Shown here: piece after piece, positions 33,898 through 42,833 of the stretch
How the letters are laid out: each line of letters begins with the position of its first letter
How positions within the stretch are numbered: position 1 is the first letter of the stretch
DNA from: Chloroflexota bacterium
Lineage (GTDB): Bacteria; Chloroflexota; Anaerolineae; Anaerolineales; Anaerolineaceae
NCBI GenBank assembly: GCA_021825925.1
Contig: JAKAFP010000004.1
Coordinates: 1 to 64,000, forward strand
Direction of reading: 5' to 3'
DNA length: 64,000 nt
Translations under genes and position numbers: made by a program
Notes under the pieces: generated by a model
Seen by the model: the letters and a program-made list of their open reading frames with translations, nothing else
Database searches by the model: none
Told to the model about the DNA's origin: nothing

Positions 33898-34338
33898 TTA
33901 TCTTTTATAGGGACGGCCGGCATCATCAAATGCCCACTTACCCTGACCGCTATTTTGCCGATACACCCCGGCGCAGTAAGCCACATCCGCTTCGTCCAGG
34001 AGCGTCTTACGGCCATCCTTGCCCAACTGGCGGATCAAGCCTCGCTGCATCCAGCGGGTGAGCGTGGAGGTGTTGAGCTTGTATTTTCGTCCCGCTTCAT
34101 TGATGCTGATTGGCACGCCTTGCAACCCTGCATTTACCTGGTACTCAGGCAGGGCTTCTTTTGGCAGCACTTCATTGACACTCAATTGGCTGATTCCAAC
34201 GCCTCCATCTGTCATCACTGCCGCGCGCAGCTTACCTTCATCGGCCAGTTGATAGATGGAATCCAAATCCACCCCGAGCTGACGGGCTGCCTGCTCAGGG
34301 GTGACGAAAAGTTCGAGACGGGATTTGTCGAGTTTCAA
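33898..34338 (-). CDS. Double helix-turn-helix (MerR/excisionase-like) protein
   Basis: This 146-aa protein has two HTH segments: residues about 13-40 (TPEQAARQLGVDLDSIYQLA) and 78-105 (INEAGRKYKLNTSTLTRWMQ). The first resembles excisionase-type DNA-binding domains. It lies at the start of the minus-strand maintenance genes and may regulate them; repeats related to the parM operator flank its start at 34365. The function is inferred from fold and position. Confidence 0.7.
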   Translation of the reverse strand: MKLDKSRLELFVTPEQAARQLGVDLDSIYQLADEGKLRAAVMTDGGVGISQLSVNEVLPKEALPEYQVNAGLQGVPISINEAGRKYKLNTSTLTRWMQRGLIRQLGKDGRKTLLDEADVAYCAGVYRQNSGQGKWAFDDAGRPYKR

Positions 34339-34383
34339 ATGTTTCTCTCAAAATACGATTACTACAAGTTAATAATACAGTGA

Positions 34384-34670
34384 AAGTGAATGATCGTCCA
34401 GCCATTATCCTATTGATCCAGCTTTGAAAGAGATCATTCGATTTAGCTCTTCTTATTATCACTTCAAGCAAAATATGATAATAACGAATAGCTTATTATC
34501 ATTTTTATGATCATGACGAGCGAATGAACAGCGGGAAAAGTGGAAAAACTATAACTAGCCTTTTACACCTTACATTCCGTTGCCAGATTGAACCGTCGCG
34601 TGTAAGATTAATGGGTAGAACGTTTATTCACTCCGCTTGTAATCCGAAAGAGTAGAAACAAGGATTTTTT
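34384..34670. other. Intergenic region with TTATTATC repeats
   Basis: No gene is seen. Several copies of TTATTATC and its complement GATAATAA occur between about 34451 and 34500, forming overlapping palindromes. They lie between the divergent HTH gene and the type III methylase gene, so they may be an operator. The Mod gene has no strong ribosome-binding site (AAGGATTTTTT). Confidence 0.4.
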
Positions 34671-36188
34671 ATGCCCACTTTACACTGGCTCAATGATGAT
34701 GAAGCCCGCCGCGCCACCCGGGCGGTGCCCTACCGCCTGCTGGAAGAAGACCCTGCTCTTTCTTACGGCGACCCTCAGACCCAGAACATACTGATTCAGG
34801 GCGACAACCTGGCTGCGCTCAAATCCCTGCTGCCTTACTATGCCGGGCAGGTGAAGTGCATCTACATCGACCCGCCCTACAACACGGGCAGCGCTTTTGA
34901 TAATTATGATGATAATCTTGAGCACTCTATATGGCTCACTACCATCTATCCTCGTATTGAACTTCTTCGAGAATTACTATCAGAAGAAGGGTCAATTTGG
35001 ATTTCAATTGACGACAACGAAGCGCCATATCTCAGAGTAGTGCTTGACGAGGTATTCGGTCGTAAAAACTTTGTTGCCAGCGTAGTATGGCAAAAACGAA
35101 CTTCCCCAGATGCAAGAATTCACCTCGGTCCAGCCCATGATTACATCCTTGTTTATGCAAAGGATTCTCAACAAGTAATTTTTAATCGAATGCCTCTTTC
35201 GGAAGATCAGATAAAACAATATAAGAATCCCGACAAAGACCCTCGTGGGCCTTGGGTTTCAACAGATTTTTCCGCTCAAGGATGGCGGCCAAACCAAATG
35301 TATAAACTTCAAACCCCTTGCGGAGTCGAATATGAACCACCGCCTGGAAGGTGTTGGGTAAACCTAGAGACAGAATATAACAGGTTGTGTAGCGAAGGTA
35401 GATTGTGGTTTGGTAATGATGGAAAAGGGCGTCCCCGAGTTAAAACATATATCGGTGAAAATACTGGCGTAAGTTCGTGGACTTGGTGGCCCAATATTGA
35501 AGTAGGTCACAATCAAGAAGCAAAAAAAGAGATAAATGAATTGTTCGGTGCAAATAACGCGTTTGAAACCCCAAAACCTGAACGATTAATTTTTCGTATA
35601 CTAACAATCGCCACCAACTCAGGTGACCTCGTCCTCGATTCCTTTCTTGGTTCTGGCACAACAGCGGCTGTAGCGCAAAAGATGGGTCGGCGCTATATCG
35701 GTATCGAGATGGGCGAGCATGCCGTCACCCACTGCGTGCCTCGCCTCAAAAAGGTGGTGGATGGCGAACAGGGCGGCATCTCCAAAGCGCTCAACTGGCA
35801 GGGTGGAGGGGGGTTCCGTTTCTACCGCCTGGGAGAGCCAGTTTTCGATGAGAACAACCACATCAATCCCCACGTTACCTACCCGGCTCTGGCCGCGCAT
35901 TGTTGGTTCAGTGAAACCAAAACCCCGTTGCCCATCAAGCAAGACGTCGAAAAGACACCGTTATTGAGCGTGCACAACGGAACGGCTTACTACTTGCTTT
36001 TTAACGGCATCCTGGGTGACCAAAACCCGGAGGGCGGTAACGTCCTCACTCAAAAACTACTGCGCATCCTGCCGTCTTTTGCCGGGTCAAAAGTCATTTA
36101 CGGTGAAGTCAGCCTGTTGGATGAAGCCCGTCTGCGTGCGGAAGGCATTACCTTCAAGAAAATCCCATACGAACTTTCGGTGAGGTGA
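34671..36188 (+). CDS. mod: Type III restriction-modification DNA methyltransferase (Mod)
   Basis: This 505-aa beta-class adenine methyltransferase has motif IV DPPYNTGSAFDNYDDN (about residues 68-83) before motif I DSFLGSGTTAAVAQKMG (about 322-338), the order seen in Mod. It modifies DNA and supplies specificity to the Res subunit encoded 3 bp downstream. The middle part (about 34895-35690, the target recognition region) is visibly AT-richer than both flanks, which suggests that the specificity domain was swapped by recombination. The stop lies at 36186-36188. Confidence 0.9.
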   Translation: MPTLHWLNDDEARRATRAVPYRLLEEDPALSYGDPQTQNILIQGDNLAALKSLLPYYAGQVKCIYIDPPYNTGSAFDNYDDNLEHSIWLTTIYPRIELLRELLSEEGSIWISIDDNEAPYLRVVLDEVFGRKNFVASVVWQKRTSPDARIHLGPAHDYILVYAKDSQQVIFNRMPLSEDQIKQYKNPDKDPRGPWVSTDFSAQGWRPNQMYKLQTPCGVEYEPPPGRCWVNLETEYNRLCSEGRLWFGNDGKGRPRVKTYIGENTGVSSWTWWPNIEVGHNQEAKKEINELFGANNAFETPKPERLIFRILTIATNSGDLVLDSFLGSGTTAAVAQKMGRRYIGIEMGEHAVTHCVPRLKKVVDGEQGGISKALNWQGGGGFRFYRLGEPVFDENNHINPHVTYPALAAHCWFSETKTPLPIKQDVEKTPLLSVHNGTAYYLLFNGILGDQNPEGGNVLTQKLLRILPSFAGSKVIYGEVSLLDEARLRAEGITFKKIPYELSVR

Positions 36189-36190
36189 GC

Positions 36191-38785
36191 ATGTTCGAAC
36201 CCAAAAATTACCAACGCGAAACGCTCGAATGGCTGCGCCGCTATCTGGAAGAAACCCGCTTTGCTGGTCCCCAGGCTGCCTTCGATACCCTGCGTCAGCA
36301 GAACCCGCAGACGGAGCGCACCCCTTACCGACCATTAGCCGGGCTGGAAGAAGTGCCTTATATTTGTCTGCGCCTGCCCACCGGCGGCGGCAAGACCTAT
36401 CTGGCAGCCCGCAGCATCGCCGTGGCTGCTCAAGCTTACCTCGAACAGGATTTTCCCCTTGTACTTTGGATGGTTCCAACCAATACGATTCGCGCCCAAA
36501 CACTTGCCACTCTCAAGAAGCCGGGTCACCCTAACCGCCTGGCGCTAGAAGCTGTCTTTGGCGGTCAGTTACTGGTCATCGACATCGCCGATTTCACCCA
36601 GCTCCGACCGCAAGATCTGCAGGATAAAGTCGTTATCGTGGTCGGTACACTGCAAACCTTGCGCGTCAACAGCACGGAAGGACGCAAAGTCTATGCCCAC
36701 CATGAAGATCTGGAAGCCCACTTTGTCAGCGTCCCACCCAACACCCCGGGTTTGGAACGATTTGAGAACGGCGCGATTAAATTCAGTTTTCGTAACTTGC
36801 TCACGCTGCACCGTCCGCTGGTCATCATTGACGAAGCCCACAATAATACTTCTGAGCTAAGCGTGGAAGTATTACAGCGCGTCCAACCAGCCTGTATTAT
36901 TGAATTTACAGCCACCCCCGCCGCCAACAGCAACATCCTGCATGCCGTTTCTGCGCTCGAACTCAAAGCCGAAGAAATGATCAAGCTGCCCATCGTCCTC
37001 ACCCAGCACGAAACCTGGCAGGAAGCGGTGCGAGACAGCATCCTAACCCGCCAGAAGCTGCACGATCTCGCCAAACTGGATCGCGATTATATTCATCCCA
37101 TCGTCCTAATCCAGGCTGAAGAGCATGGTCACGAAGTAACATTCGATGTCATCCGTCAATTTCTGATCGACCAGGAGAATATCGCGCCGGAGCGCATTGC
37201 CGTTGCCACCGGCGCCCAGCGAGAGCTGGACGGGGTTAACTTGCTTGACCACAGGAACCCGATTGAATTTGTCATCACCATCGAAGCGCTCAAAGAAGGC
37301 TGGGACTGTCCGTTTGCTTACGTTTTCTGCTCGGTTGCCACGGTACATTCCAAGAAAGATGTTGAACAATTATTAGGTCGGGTGTTACGCATGCCCTATG
37401 CCCGAAAACGTCAGCAGGAAGAACTGAACCGCGCTTATGCCCACGTTTCCGCCAGCAGTTGGCCGCACGCCGTCAGCCAATTGGAAGACCGCCTGGTGAG
37501 CATGGGCTTTGAGGAACAAGAAGCAGAAGAAGCCATCCGCCCGCAATCCAACCTCTTCCCCGGAGATGGTGATCAGGCAAATTCTGGCAACCGTACGCCT
37601 GCAATCAGCCTGGTATTGAGTACGACTCCGGATTTGGTTTATTTGAACGCCGAAGAACTGGCTCGGGTCGCCGTACGGCAGATCAGCGAAGGCCGGGTGG
37701 CATTCGAGGTCAAAGGTGAGGTGGATCAAGCCTTTGAATTAAAACTGGTTGAAGCTGTAGCCCCTGTTGACCGGGATGCCATGCAAAAGACGCTTTCTGT
37801 CTACCGGCGCCAACAACCGAATACCCCTGCCCAACGCGGAGAGCGTTTTGCCGTACCGCAGCTTTGCTTGTGGGCTGACGGCGCGCTTGAGCTGGCGGAA
37901 AAAGATTGGTTCCTTGACCCAGGTGGTTGGAACTTGCTCGACTTCCCGGCAGAGATGAATTCTGGGGAATTTAATATCCAGGAACGCGCTGAAAGTTTTT
38001 TAATTGATATAAACGGTCGGCAATTAACCACTCGATATCTGGGAACACAGATGCCGCTTGACCTTGAAGATGTAGATAGTGGATGGAACGATCTGCAACT
38101 GTCACGTTGGTTGGATGGCAAGTTATACCAGCCCGATATTCGTCAGGAAGTGTTGCTTGAATGGCTGCGTCGCTGTCTGAAATATTTGATCGATCAGCGC
38201 GGTTTCACCCTCACAGGCTTAGCCCGGGGACGTTTTTTGCTCGAAAAAGCATTACGAGAGAAAATCAAAGCCTGCCGGCAGGCTGCCTATGAACGCGGTT
38301 ACCAACATACTTTGTTTGAAGCCGGTGCTCGAGTGGAGACCAGCCCTAATTATGCTTTCACCTTTGATCCCAACAACTACCCGGCTCACTGGCCTTACAC
38401 CGGGCGCTATCAATTTGCCAAGCACTATTACTCGATTGTTGGTGAATTAGAGTCCAGCGGCGAAGAATTTGAGTGTGCCCAAGCTATCGACCGTTGCCAC
38501 CAGGTGAAGTATTGGGTACGCAACCTTGCCCAACAGCCTCAATTTTCCTTCCGTTTACCATTGGCTAATGGCTATTTCTATCCAGATTTTGTGTGTGAGT
38601 TTATGGATGGGCGCATTCTTGTTGTGGAATACAAGGGCGCGCATTTGGAAGAATACGAAAGAGAAAAACGCAATGTTGGTGAATTGTGGGCTGAAAAAAG
38701 CCAGGGCAAAGCCTTGTTCCTCTGGGCTGTGAAGGAAGACAACCAAAACCGGGATGTGTACCAGCAATTGAATGCGATACTATAA
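36191..38785 (+). CDS. res: Type III restriction enzyme helicase/nuclease subunit (Res)
   Basis: The 864-residue protein (from ATG 36191; GTG 36185 is an alternative) has superfamily 2 helicase motifs. Walker A is LPTGGGKTYLAA (about 59-70), the DEAH box is IIDEAHNN (about 213) and EFTATPAA follows. Helicase C-terminal elements (EALKEGWDCPFAYVF, QLLGRVLRMPYARK) come next. Near the end, YPDFVCEF and VVEYKGAH form a PD-(D/E)XK nuclease site. The Mod and Res genes form one operon and together cleave unmodified DNA. Confidence 0.92.
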   Translation: MFEPKNYQRETLEWLRRYLEETRFAGPQAAFDTLRQQNPQTERTPYRPLAGLEEVPYICLRLPTGGGKTYLAARSIAVAAQAYLEQDFPLVLWMVPTNTIRAQTLATLKKPGHPNRLALEAVFGGQLLVIDIADFTQLRPQDLQDKVVIVVGTLQTLRVNSTEGRKVYAHHEDLEAHFVSVPPNTPGLERFENGAIKFSFRNLLTLHRPLVIIDEAHNNTSELSVEVLQRVQPACIIEFTATPAANSNILHAVSALELKAEEMIKLPIVLTQHETWQEAVRDSILTRQKLHDLAKLDRDYIHPIVLIQAEEHGHEVTFDVIRQFLIDQENIAPERIAVATGAQRELDGVNLLDHRNPIEFVITIEALKEGWDCPFAYVFCSVATVHSKKDVEQLLGRVLRMPYARKRQQEELNRAYAHVSASSWPHAVSQLEDRLVSMGFEEQEAEEAIRPQSNLFPGDGDQANSGNRTPAISLVLSTTPDLVYLNAEELARVAVRQISEGRVAFEVKGEVDQAFELKLVEAVAPVDRDAMQKTLSVYRRQQPNTPAQRGERFAVPQLCLWADGALELAEKDWFLDPGGWNLLDFPAEMNSGEFNIQERAESFLIDINGRQLTTRYLGTQMPLDLEDVDSGWNDLQLSRWLDGKLYQPDIRQEVLLEWLRRCLKYLIDQRGFTLTGLARGRFLLEKALREKIKACRQAAYERGYQHTLFEAGARVETSPNYAFTFDPNNYPAHWPYTGRYQFAKHYYSIVGELESSGEEFECAQAIDRCHQVKYWVRNLAQQPQFSFRLPLANGYFYPDFVCEFMDGRILVVEYKGAHLEEYEREKRNVGELWAEKSQGKALFLWAVKEDNQNRDVYQQLNAIL

Positions 38786-38835
38786 GTTATTTAGAGAATA
38801 CTTTAGGGGCAGAATGTAGGAAAAGGGGATTTACT

Positions 38836-39993
38836 ATGGCACAAGACAGTGATAATTTCTTTCAGGAACAAAAAGATTGGTCCAAACGCAAATTGTCAAT
38901 AATTCAGCTATATCTTGCTGGTTTTACGAAGATTTTAGGAAGCAGCACCTCGCAATCTTGTGTTTATTATGTAGATGGGTTTGCTGGTAAAGGCGTTTAT
39001 GATGATGGTTCAAAAGGATCGCCAGTCTTAGCAGCTGAAATGTCCCAAACGTACCGCAATCAACAAAAAAAGTACCAACTTAATTGCATAAATATTGAAG
39101 CTGATAACGTAAATTTCCAAAACCTAGAAAACTCTACAACACAATACCGAAGTGTCGTTGAGAATCTGAATGGCACATTTTCCTCACACATACCCTCAAT
39201 TTTGAAAAGTATTGGAAAATGTCCTGCATTTTTCTTCATTGATCCTTTTGGCGTAACTGGAACTGATTGGATCGACATGACAAAAATAATTCACCGTGCA
39301 GCCCCGACAGATTTGTGGTTGCGATTTGATCATAAAACAGTTCGACGATTGAGTGGATTCTTTGAATCGGGGTCTCGAGGTGCAGATAGTAAAGTTCAAA
39401 GATTACTAAAACTATATGGAGTGCAACGAGCTGACCACTTATTTCAAAAATTAGATGGAAATACACGCGAGGAAAGAATCGAAAATGCTGTAAATTATTA
39501 CCTTGAGCGTCTAGAATCTGAATTACAAAGCTTTAAGAAATTCGGCTATTCTGCTGGAATTCCAATAATTTCATTAGCAGGACAAAATAAGTATCATCTA
39601 GTTTTTGCTGCTTCTCATCCCAAAGCTGTAATCCTTGCAAGCGAAACCGTGTATTCTGTTGAGAGAAACCGACCACAAGAAATGCAAGAATATCAGCAAA
39701 AGAAAACAGGACAGTTATTTCTTTTTTCTTCAGAACCAAGTGATGAAGAAATATCAAAATTTAAGGCAGAAGAGCTTATTCAAGATATTTGGCGGTTATG
39801 CTCTGGCAAACAATTGGATCGTTTAGAAATTTACATGAAGTTGTTGAATAGTGATAAGAAAAAATGGTTTGGTCGTTTTTCTGGCGCTCATTTAAATCTA
39901 GCATTGTCAATTATGGAATCAGAAACGAACCCAAGGATTGTACAACGCACAGGAGCTAAAAGCCAGGATAAAACGACATTCAAATTCAAATAA
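38836..39993 (+). CDS. tcmP: Three-Cys-motif partner protein (TcmP)
   Basis: This 385-aa protein has the TcmP-type start (KDWSKRKLSIIQLYLAGF) and CVYYVDGFAGKGVYDDG. FFFIDPFGVTGTDW resembles a methyltransferase-like motif. The family name comes from its frequent adjacency to the gene encoding the three-Cys protein, which follows here at 40048. The biological role is unknown; the pair is often seen in defence islands, and here it lies between a restriction system and a TIR gene. Base composition is clearly AT-richer than Res. Confidence 0.8.
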   Translation: MAQDSDNFFQEQKDWSKRKLSIIQLYLAGFTKILGSSTSQSCVYYVDGFAGKGVYDDGSKGSPVLAAEMSQTYRNQQKKYQLNCINIEADNVNFQNLENSTTQYRSVVENLNGTFSSHIPSILKSIGKCPAFFFIDPFGVTGTDWIDMTKIIHRAAPTDLWLRFDHKTVRRLSGFFESGSRGADSKVQRLLKLYGVQRADHLFQKLDGNTREERIENAVNYYLERLESELQSFKKFGYSAGIPIISLAGQNKYHLVFAASHPKAVILASETVYSVERNRPQEMQEYQQKKTGQLFLFSSEPSDEEISKFKAEELIQDIWRLCSGKQLDRLEIYMKLLNSDKKKWFGRFSGAHLNLALSIMESETNPRIVQRTGAKSQDKTTFKFK

Positions 39994-40047
39994 ATATTCG
40001 CACAATTGTTCTATTTGCTGTATAATAATTGTACAAAAGGATTGATA

Positions 40048-40779
40048 ATGGTAAATTCTAAATCCAAAATTGAATGGACTGAATCCACATGGAACCCCAT
40101 CACTGGCTGTACTAAAGTCAGCTCAGGATGTATGTTTTGTTATGCCGAAAGAATGGCTAAACGCTTACAAGCCATGGGGAAACCCACCTACCTTAATGGT
40201 TTTCAAGTTACAGTACATGAAGAGACATTTGAATATCCACTTCTAATAAAAAAACCAAAGGTAATTTTTGTTAATTCTATGAGCGATCTATTTCACGAAA
40301 CTATTGCAGATGAAGTGATTTTACGGTTGTTCGACGTCATGCGGAAAGCTTCGTGGCATACTTTCCAAATTTTGACAAAAAGAGCCGAGCGGCTAAGTCA
40401 AATGAATTCATTTATTGAATGGCCAGATAATATTTGGGCTGGCGTGAGTGTTGAAACCAGTGATTATTTTTCTCGAATTGATCATTTGCGGACCACAAAT
40501 GCGAAAATCAAATTCCTGTCAGTTGAGCCCCTCCTAGGGCCACTTCCAGATTTGGATCTCACAAATATCGATTGGGTTATTGTTGGTGGAGAATCCGGTC
40601 CAAAATCGCGAAAAATGGAAGAAGATTGGGTTATTCAAATCAGGGATGCTTGTATCACGCAAAATGTTCCATTCTTCTTTAAACAATGGGGTGGAACTAA
40701 CAAAAAGAAGAATGGAAGATTGTTAGAAGGCCGAACGTGGGATGAAATGCCGACAATATTATCAAATCAAACTTCATAA
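40048..40779 (+). CDS. Three-Cys-motif protein (DUF5131, phage Gp37/Gp68 family)
   Basis: This 243-aa protein has the Cys triad in GCTKVSSGCMFCYAERM (residues about 19-35), like a radical SAM CxxxCxxC-type cluster but with different spacing. SVEPLLGP and VIVGGESGPKSRKME follow in the second half. It is the usual partner of TcmP, 54 bp upstream. The ATG at 40048 is used because AAAAGG precedes it; the longer frame has no site. Its reaction is unknown; RNA- or DNA-modification is a hypothesis. Confidence 0.8.
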   Translation: MVNSKSKIEWTESTWNPITGCTKVSSGCMFCYAERMAKRLQAMGKPTYLNGFQVTVHEETFEYPLLIKKPKVIFVNSMSDLFHETIADEVILRLFDVMRKASWHTFQILTKRAERLSQMNSFIEWPDNIWAGVSVETSDYFSRIDHLRTTNAKIKFLSVEPLLGPLPDLDLTNIDWVIVGGESGPKSRKMEEDWVIQIRDACITQNVPFFFKQWGGTNKKKNGRLLEGRTWDEMPTILSNQTS

Positions 40780-40809
40780 TCCCACTTTCTTACCCAAAGG
40801 AAAAAGACT

Positions 40810-41595
40810 ATGAATTTTCAAAAATATGATCTTGGTAATCTCTCTGCTGGTGAAATAGTTGAAATTACACTTGTCCAAAACGCAGCAAATGTTCGCTTAA
40901 TGGACAGTTCAAATTTTTCAAATTATAGATCTGGACGAAGGCATCAGTACATTGGCGGTTACATGACAAAATCACCTGTAAGACTACAAATTCCACGCTC
41001 AGATCATTGGTATGTTGCTATTGATCTTGGTGGTAATAGCGGCACTGTCCGGTCAGCAGTACGTGTTTTGCCTGGAAGATTGCCAACAATAATTGATGCT
41101 CCCCTATCCTCAATTCCTTCTCTTGTAAGTGATCCAGTTAGCGAGCAAAATAATCCCGATTCAACCATAAAAGAGTATGATGTTTTTATTTCCCATGCCT
41201 CGGAAGACAAGGATGCAATTGTTCGTTCGCTAGCGGATGCGCTCGTTAAAGGTGGCCTCAAGGTATGGTATGACGAATTTGAACTGAAAATCGGTGATAG
41301 CCTAAGAAGAAAAATTGATAAAGGATTAGCGCATAGTCGGTTTGGTATAGTGGTGCTTTCACAGTCTTTTTTCAAAAAGGGGTGGACAAATTACGAGCTA
41401 GACGGATTGGTAACCCGGTCGGTTTCCGGCGAGCAAATTTTGCTTCCAATTTGGCATAATATCTCAAAAAGTGAAGTCATTGAATATAGTCCATCATTAG
41501 CAGATAAAGTTGCCAGGAGTACATCAAATTATACCGTTGAAGAAATTGCCAACGAAATTATCGAGGTCATACACAACCATATATCCCTATCCTAA
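40810..41595 (+). CDS. DUF1883 plus TIR domain protein (candidate immune effector)
   Basis: This 261-aa protein has an N-terminal DUF1883-like domain (about residues 1-90; FQKYDLGNLSAGEIVEITL, GRRHQYIGGYMTKSPVRL). A TIR domain follows (about 124-261): YDVFISHASEDKDAIV (box 1), GLKVWYDEFELKIGDSLRR (box 2) and FGIVVLSQSFFKKGWTNYEL, with the catalytic Glu in the last segment. Bacterial TIR domains commonly cleave NAD when triggered. It follows the TcmP pair by 30 bp, so the three may form one defence system. Confidence 0.85.
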   Translation: MNFQKYDLGNLSAGEIVEITLVQNAANVRLMDSSNFSNYRSGRRHQYIGGYMTKSPVRLQIPRSDHWYVAIDLGGNSGTVRSAVRVLPGRLPTIIDAPLSSIPSLVSDPVSEQNNPDSTIKEYDVFISHASEDKDAIVRSLADALVKGGLKVWYDEFELKIGDSLRRKIDKGLAHSRFGIVVLSQSFFKKGWTNYELDGLVTRSVSGEQILLPIWHNISKSEVIEYSPSLADKVARSTSNYTVEEIANEIIEVIHNHISLS

Positions 41596-41626
41596 CAAAG
41601 TAGATAAATTTAATTTTTATAACAAC

Positions 41627-41685
41627 TTGTTCCCCTCAGAAAACCGTTCTCCCTTAATACACTAGGGGAACAACCGGGAGAGAAC
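41627..41685. repeat. Nested inverted repeats before the phosphoesterase gene
   Basis: TTGTTCCCCT (41627-41636) is the exact inverse of AGGGGAACAA (41664-41673). Inside and beyond it, GTTCTCCC (41646-41653) pairs with GGGAGAGAAC (41676-41685). A related, degenerate 40-bp copy is found at 42326-42365 on the other side of the phosphoesterase gene. Confidence 0.6.
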
Positions 41686-41767
41686 AGCCGGCTAGGTCGT
41701 TCCCCTTACCGCCCGCATTAGGTTAAAATAATCGTTCGATAAATTTTTTGTTCAAAGGAAGGTTCCC

Positions 41768-42301
41768 GACAACACACTTACCATCACCCTCAACACCTGG
41801 ATTATTTCCGACACGCACTTCTTCCATGAGAACATCGGAAGATACTGCAACCGCCCTGAAAACTGGCAAGAACTAATCATCAATAATTGGAATAATTTAA
41901 TCTCACCAGAGGACACGGTCCTTCACCTGGGCGATTTTGCATTGGGAAAGAAAAACAATTTCGAGCTACTAACAGGTACGTTGAATGGTGGGTTGTTTTT
42001 GATTCAGGGTAACCATGATCGCCTGAGTCAAACTTATTGCGAAACCCATGGCGTTACCCTGATCAAGGATTCAATACAAATTGAACTGGAAGATCGAGTG
42101 AAGCTGATCTTTTCACACCGTCCGATTGTTCCGTTGGAAGACGGATGGATTAATCTTCACGGCCATATTCATAATGTTCCGCCACCTCCAGAGGGCTCCA
42201 CTCTCGGACCCAACCACATCAATATGAGCATCGAAGTTCGAGAATATCGGCCCTGGCGGTTGGGTGAAATTATAAATTTGAGTAAAATCTCTCTTGCATA
42301 G
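41768..42301 (+). CDS. Metallophosphoesterase; start codon unclear
   Basis: The reading frame encodes a calcineurin-like phosphoesterase. Motifs in order are WIISDTHFFHENI (D-x-H), LHLGDFALG (GD), LIQGNHDRLS (GNH), FSHRPI and NLHGHIHN (GHxH). AAAGGAGG ends at 41762, but no ATG, GTG or TTG follows at the expected distance; codons there read GAC AAC ACA CTT. The first in-frame TTG (41942) would lose the first two motifs. Either the start codon was mutated or an unusual start is used. It is a relative of small phosphatases of cold or phage origin; the substrate is unknown. Confidence 0.6.
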   Translation, partial: DNTLTITLNTWIISDTHFFHENIGRYCNRPENWQELIINNWNNLISPEDTVLHLGDFALGKKNNFELLTGTLNGGLFLIQGNHDRLSQTYCETHGVTLIKDSIQIELEDRVKLIFSHRPIVPLEDGWINLHGHIHNVPPPPEGSTLGPNHINMSIEVREYRPWRLGEIINLSKISLA

Positions 42302-42325
42302 AACGATGTTTCACCCCGTTGCACT

Positions 42326-42365
42326 GTTCCCCCTTAGGACTCTAGGGGATCGAAGTGGTAAGAAC
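42326..42365 (+). repeat. Imperfect direct copy of the 41646-41685 motif
   Basis: GTTCCCCCTTAGGACTCTAG then GGGATCGAAGTGGTAAGAAC resembles GTTCTCCCTTAATACACTAG then GGGAACAACCGGGAGAGAAC upstream of the phosphoesterase gene; most positions agree. A further CCGTTCCCCC occurs at 42387. The pair could mark a small mobile cassette or a regulator site. Confidence 0.45.
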
Positions 42366-42833
42366 AATGTGCCACACCGTTCCCCCAAGTTTGGATAATT
42401 TTTCCTGCACAAAAAAAGCGGGCGATTTGTTTGTGCCAAAAATAGAAGCTAAAAAGCACTTATTGAATGGTAATTTTTATCTCAAGACAGCACAGGGATC
42501 CAAGTAATAAAACCATTTTCAAGGCTATTGGCCGGACTTTTAACTCTAAAGGATATTTTCTACCTCTCCATCAAAAGAATGCTCCAGAAACCATCCTGTT
42601 GAATCAACGTCCGCGGCAAGGTCTGCGTCAAGGTCTACGGCATGTCAGCAGGACGTCTGCGTCACGTCAGCTTGGACGCTGACGCTGTATTTTGCCGATA
42701 AACAATAAAGTCAATTTTCCAGGATCCGAGAAAAGATTGATTCAAGTCTTGTTGGTAATTGGATACCAAATTTACTTGAACTGGAACCATGTGGTTTAGA
42801 ATAAGAGAATCATTTTTAAAAGGTGGCTTATTC
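42366..42833. other. Intergenic region without a supported gene
   Basis: The stretch between the phosphoesterase and the TSUP gene holds only a short frame rich in Arg/Gly codons with no site and no likeness to a protein. A local run of related sequences (GGTCTGCGTCAAGGTCTACGG and GTCTGCGTCACGTCAG, each in short pieces) near 42610-42680 looks like degenerate repeats. I find no fluoride aptamer upstream of the TSUP gene. Confidence 0.4.

Noticed and set aside
41627-42365. Repeats around the phosphoesterase as insertion-sequence ends
   Set aside because: No transposase and no target-site duplication is seen; the repeats are imperfect. Kept only as repeats.
42467-42682. Open frame of 71 codons before the TSUP gene
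   Set aside because: Low-complexity Arg/Gln/Gly content, no ribosome-binding site, and it coincides with degenerate local repeats.
42366-42833. A seventh fluoride riboswitch upstream of the TSUP gene
   Set aside because: Neither the GCGATGA core nor a matching 3' strand and terminator is present.
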